Source: Agathobacter sp.
Lineage (GTDB): Bacteria > Bacillota_A > Clostridia > Lachnospirales > Lachnospiraceae
Assembly (NCBI GenBank): GCA_017936725.1
Contig: JAGBEZ010000150.1
Span: 1 to 6,484 of the forward strand
Direction: 5' to 3'
Length of the DNA stretch: 6,484 bases
Shown here: one piece after another, positions 5,249 through 6,484 of the stretch
Position numbering within the stretch: the stretch's first letter is position 1
How the letters are laid out: each line of letters opens with the position of its first letter
Position numbers and translations under genes: made by a program
The notes under the pieces: generated by a model
The model's input: the letters and a program-made list of their open reading frames with translations, nothing else
Told to the model about the DNA's origin: nothing
The model's database searches: none

Positions 5249-6484
5249 ATGAGTAGTTCCAATCTTACCTTACTGACCGACCTTTATCAGCTTACAATGA
5301 TGCAGGGCTATTTTAAGGCCAACAATAAAAACGTAGCTGTTTTTGATGCGTTTTACCGCAAAAACCCATGTGATGGCGGCTACGCTATTTTTGCCGGACT
5401 CCAGCAGGTGATTGAATATATTGAAAATTTGCATTTCGATGAAGATGATATTAATTATTTAAGAGGACTTGGAATTTTTGATGAAGATTTTTTAGAATAC
5501 TTATCTGGTTTCCATTTCACGGGTGATATCTATGCATTGCCAGAAGGAACCGTTATGTTCCCAAGAGAGCCTATGATTAAAGTTATCGCTCCTATCATGG
5601 AAGCACAGCTTATCGAAACGGCCATCTTAAACATCGTAAATCACCAGAGTCTTATCGCGACCAAGGCAGCACGTGTTTGCTACGCAGCACAGGGCGATGG
5701 TGTTATGGAATTTGGACTCCGTCGTGCACAAGGTCCAGATGCTGGTCTTTATGGTGCAAGAGCTGCGATGATTGGCGGATGTAAAGGAACCTCCAATGTA
5801 CTTGCTGGGGAGATGTTTGATGTACCAGTGCTCGGCACCCATGCACATAGCTGGATTATGAGTTTCCCAGATGAACTCACTGCATTCCGGACCTATGCAG
5901 AACTTTATCCAAATGCCTGCACACTTTTGGTAGATACATACGACACCCTGCGCTCAGGCGTTCCAAATGCGATTAAAGTATTTTCCGAACTCCGTGACAA
6001 AGGTATCCATCCAAAGAGTTATGGTATCCGTATCGACAGTGGTGACTTGGCATATCTCTCTATCGAAGCTCGTCGCATGCTGGATGAAGCCGGTTTTGAA
6101 GATGCTGCTATCTCCGCTTCGAATGATTTAGATGAATACTTAATCGAATCCTTAAAGTCTCAGGGCGCCAAAATCAATGTTTGGGGTGTGGGTACCAACC
6201 TCATCACCTCAAAGGACAACCCTTCTTTTGGCGGCGTATACAAATTAGCTGCTATTATGGATGAAAATGGAGATTTTGTGCCAAAGATTAAAAAATCTGA
6301 AAATATTGAAAAGGTAACAAATCCTGGAAATAAAAAAGTATATCGTATCTATGACAACGATACTGGTAAAGTAAAAGCAGACCTCATCTGCCTTGCGGAC
6401 CAGGTATATGACGTATCCGAAGAACTCACGCTCTTCGATCCAAATGCACCTTGGAAGAAAACCAAACTTCCTGGTGGGAGCTAC
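5249..6484 (+). CDS. pncB: Nicotinate phosphoribosyltransferase, lacking its C-terminal end (window edge)
   Basis: The enzyme joins nicotinate to PRPP, with ATP hydrolysis, to give nicotinate mononucleotide in the Preiss-Handler branch of NAD synthesis and salvage; it is cytoplasmic. The 412 visible codons are open to the right edge, and related proteins are about 480-490 residues, so roughly 70 are missing. Diagnostic stretches are LLTDLYQLTMMQGY (8-21), the FGLRRAQGPDAGLYGARAA block (155-173), GTHAHSW (196-202), where His200 corresponds to the histidine that becomes phosphorylated in characterised enzymes, RIDSGDL (261-267), ISASNDLDE (288-296) and VWGVGTNL (311-318). The start is ATG at 5249-5251, preceded by AGGGAGG (5234-5240) at an 8-base spacing. 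It is transcribed away from the DUF4190-like gene from its own promoter region. No frameshift or missing motif is seen in the visible part. Confidence 0.96.
   Translation, partial: MSSSNLTLLTDLYQLTMMQGYFKANNKNVAVFDAFYRKNPCDGGYAIFAGLQQVIEYIENLHFDEDDINYLRGLGIFDEDFLEYLSGFHFTGDIYALPEGTVMFPREPMIKVIAPIMEAQLIETAILNIVNHQSLIATKAARVCYAAQGDGVMEFGLRRAQGPDAGLYGARAAMIGGCKGTSNVLAGEMFDVPVLGTHAHSWIMSFPDELTAFRTYAELYPNACTLLVDTYDTLRSGVPNAIKVFSELRDKGIHPKSYGIRIDSGDLAYLSIEARRMLDEAGFEDAAISASNDLDEYLIESLKSQGAKINVWGVGTNLITSKDNPSFGGVYKLAAIMDENGDFVPKIKKSENIEKVTNPGNKKVYRIYDNDTGKVKADLICLADQVYDVSEELTLFDPNAPWKKTKLPGGSY

Noticed and set aside
5627..5848. Minus-strand open frame of 73 codons inside pncB
   Set aside because: It is antisense to a strongly conserved pncB segment containing the GLRRAQGPDAGLYGAR block, has no ribosome binding site, and has no protein-like features of its own.

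Overview
The window looks like chromosomal DNA from a low-to-moderate GC Firmicute, most likely a clostridium of the Lachnospiraceae type. This is inferred from gene style and not from any search. The supporting signs are strong AGGAGG-type ribosome binding sites, a sigma-A promoter with perfect consensus hexamers, a T-box riboswitch in front of an aminoacyl-tRNA synthetase, and a eukaryote-like (type 2) IleRS. Coding density is normal and the genes are mostly housekeeping. I see no phage, transposase, CRISPR array or stable RNA gene.

Layout. On the minus strand, reading right to left: a DUF4190-like small membrane protein with an acidic helical C-terminal domain (4343-5068); a roughly 510-base non-coding stretch (3794-4342) holding a consensus promoter, a complete T-box leader with an AUC isoleucine specifier and its terminator, then a 76-base perfect-arm inverted repeat; ileS (635-3793); and, 51 bases further on, the first 194 codons of a glycogen/alpha-glucan phosphorylase, glgP (1-583, cut by the window edge). 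On the plus strand, divergent from the membrane protein gene, is pncB, nicotinate phosphoribosyltransferase (5249-6484, cut at its 3' end). The 180-base divergent intergenic region carries a promoter facing each way.

How the parts work together. The ileS transcript starts near 4251. Uncharged tRNA-Ile should read the AUC specifier in Stem I and stabilise an antiterminator whose UGGU bulge suits an ACCA 3' end, so IleRS is made when isoleucyl-tRNA is short. No convincing terminator separates ileS from glgP, so glycogen phosphorylase may receive some T-box-controlled transcription. pncB (NAD salvage) and the membrane protein have their own promoters and no evident functional link to ileS.

The least explained items are the long inverted repeat between the T-box terminator and the ileS ribosome binding site, and the membrane protein with an internal repeat in its C-terminal domain. 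I found no strong evidence for a wholly new biological system in this window.
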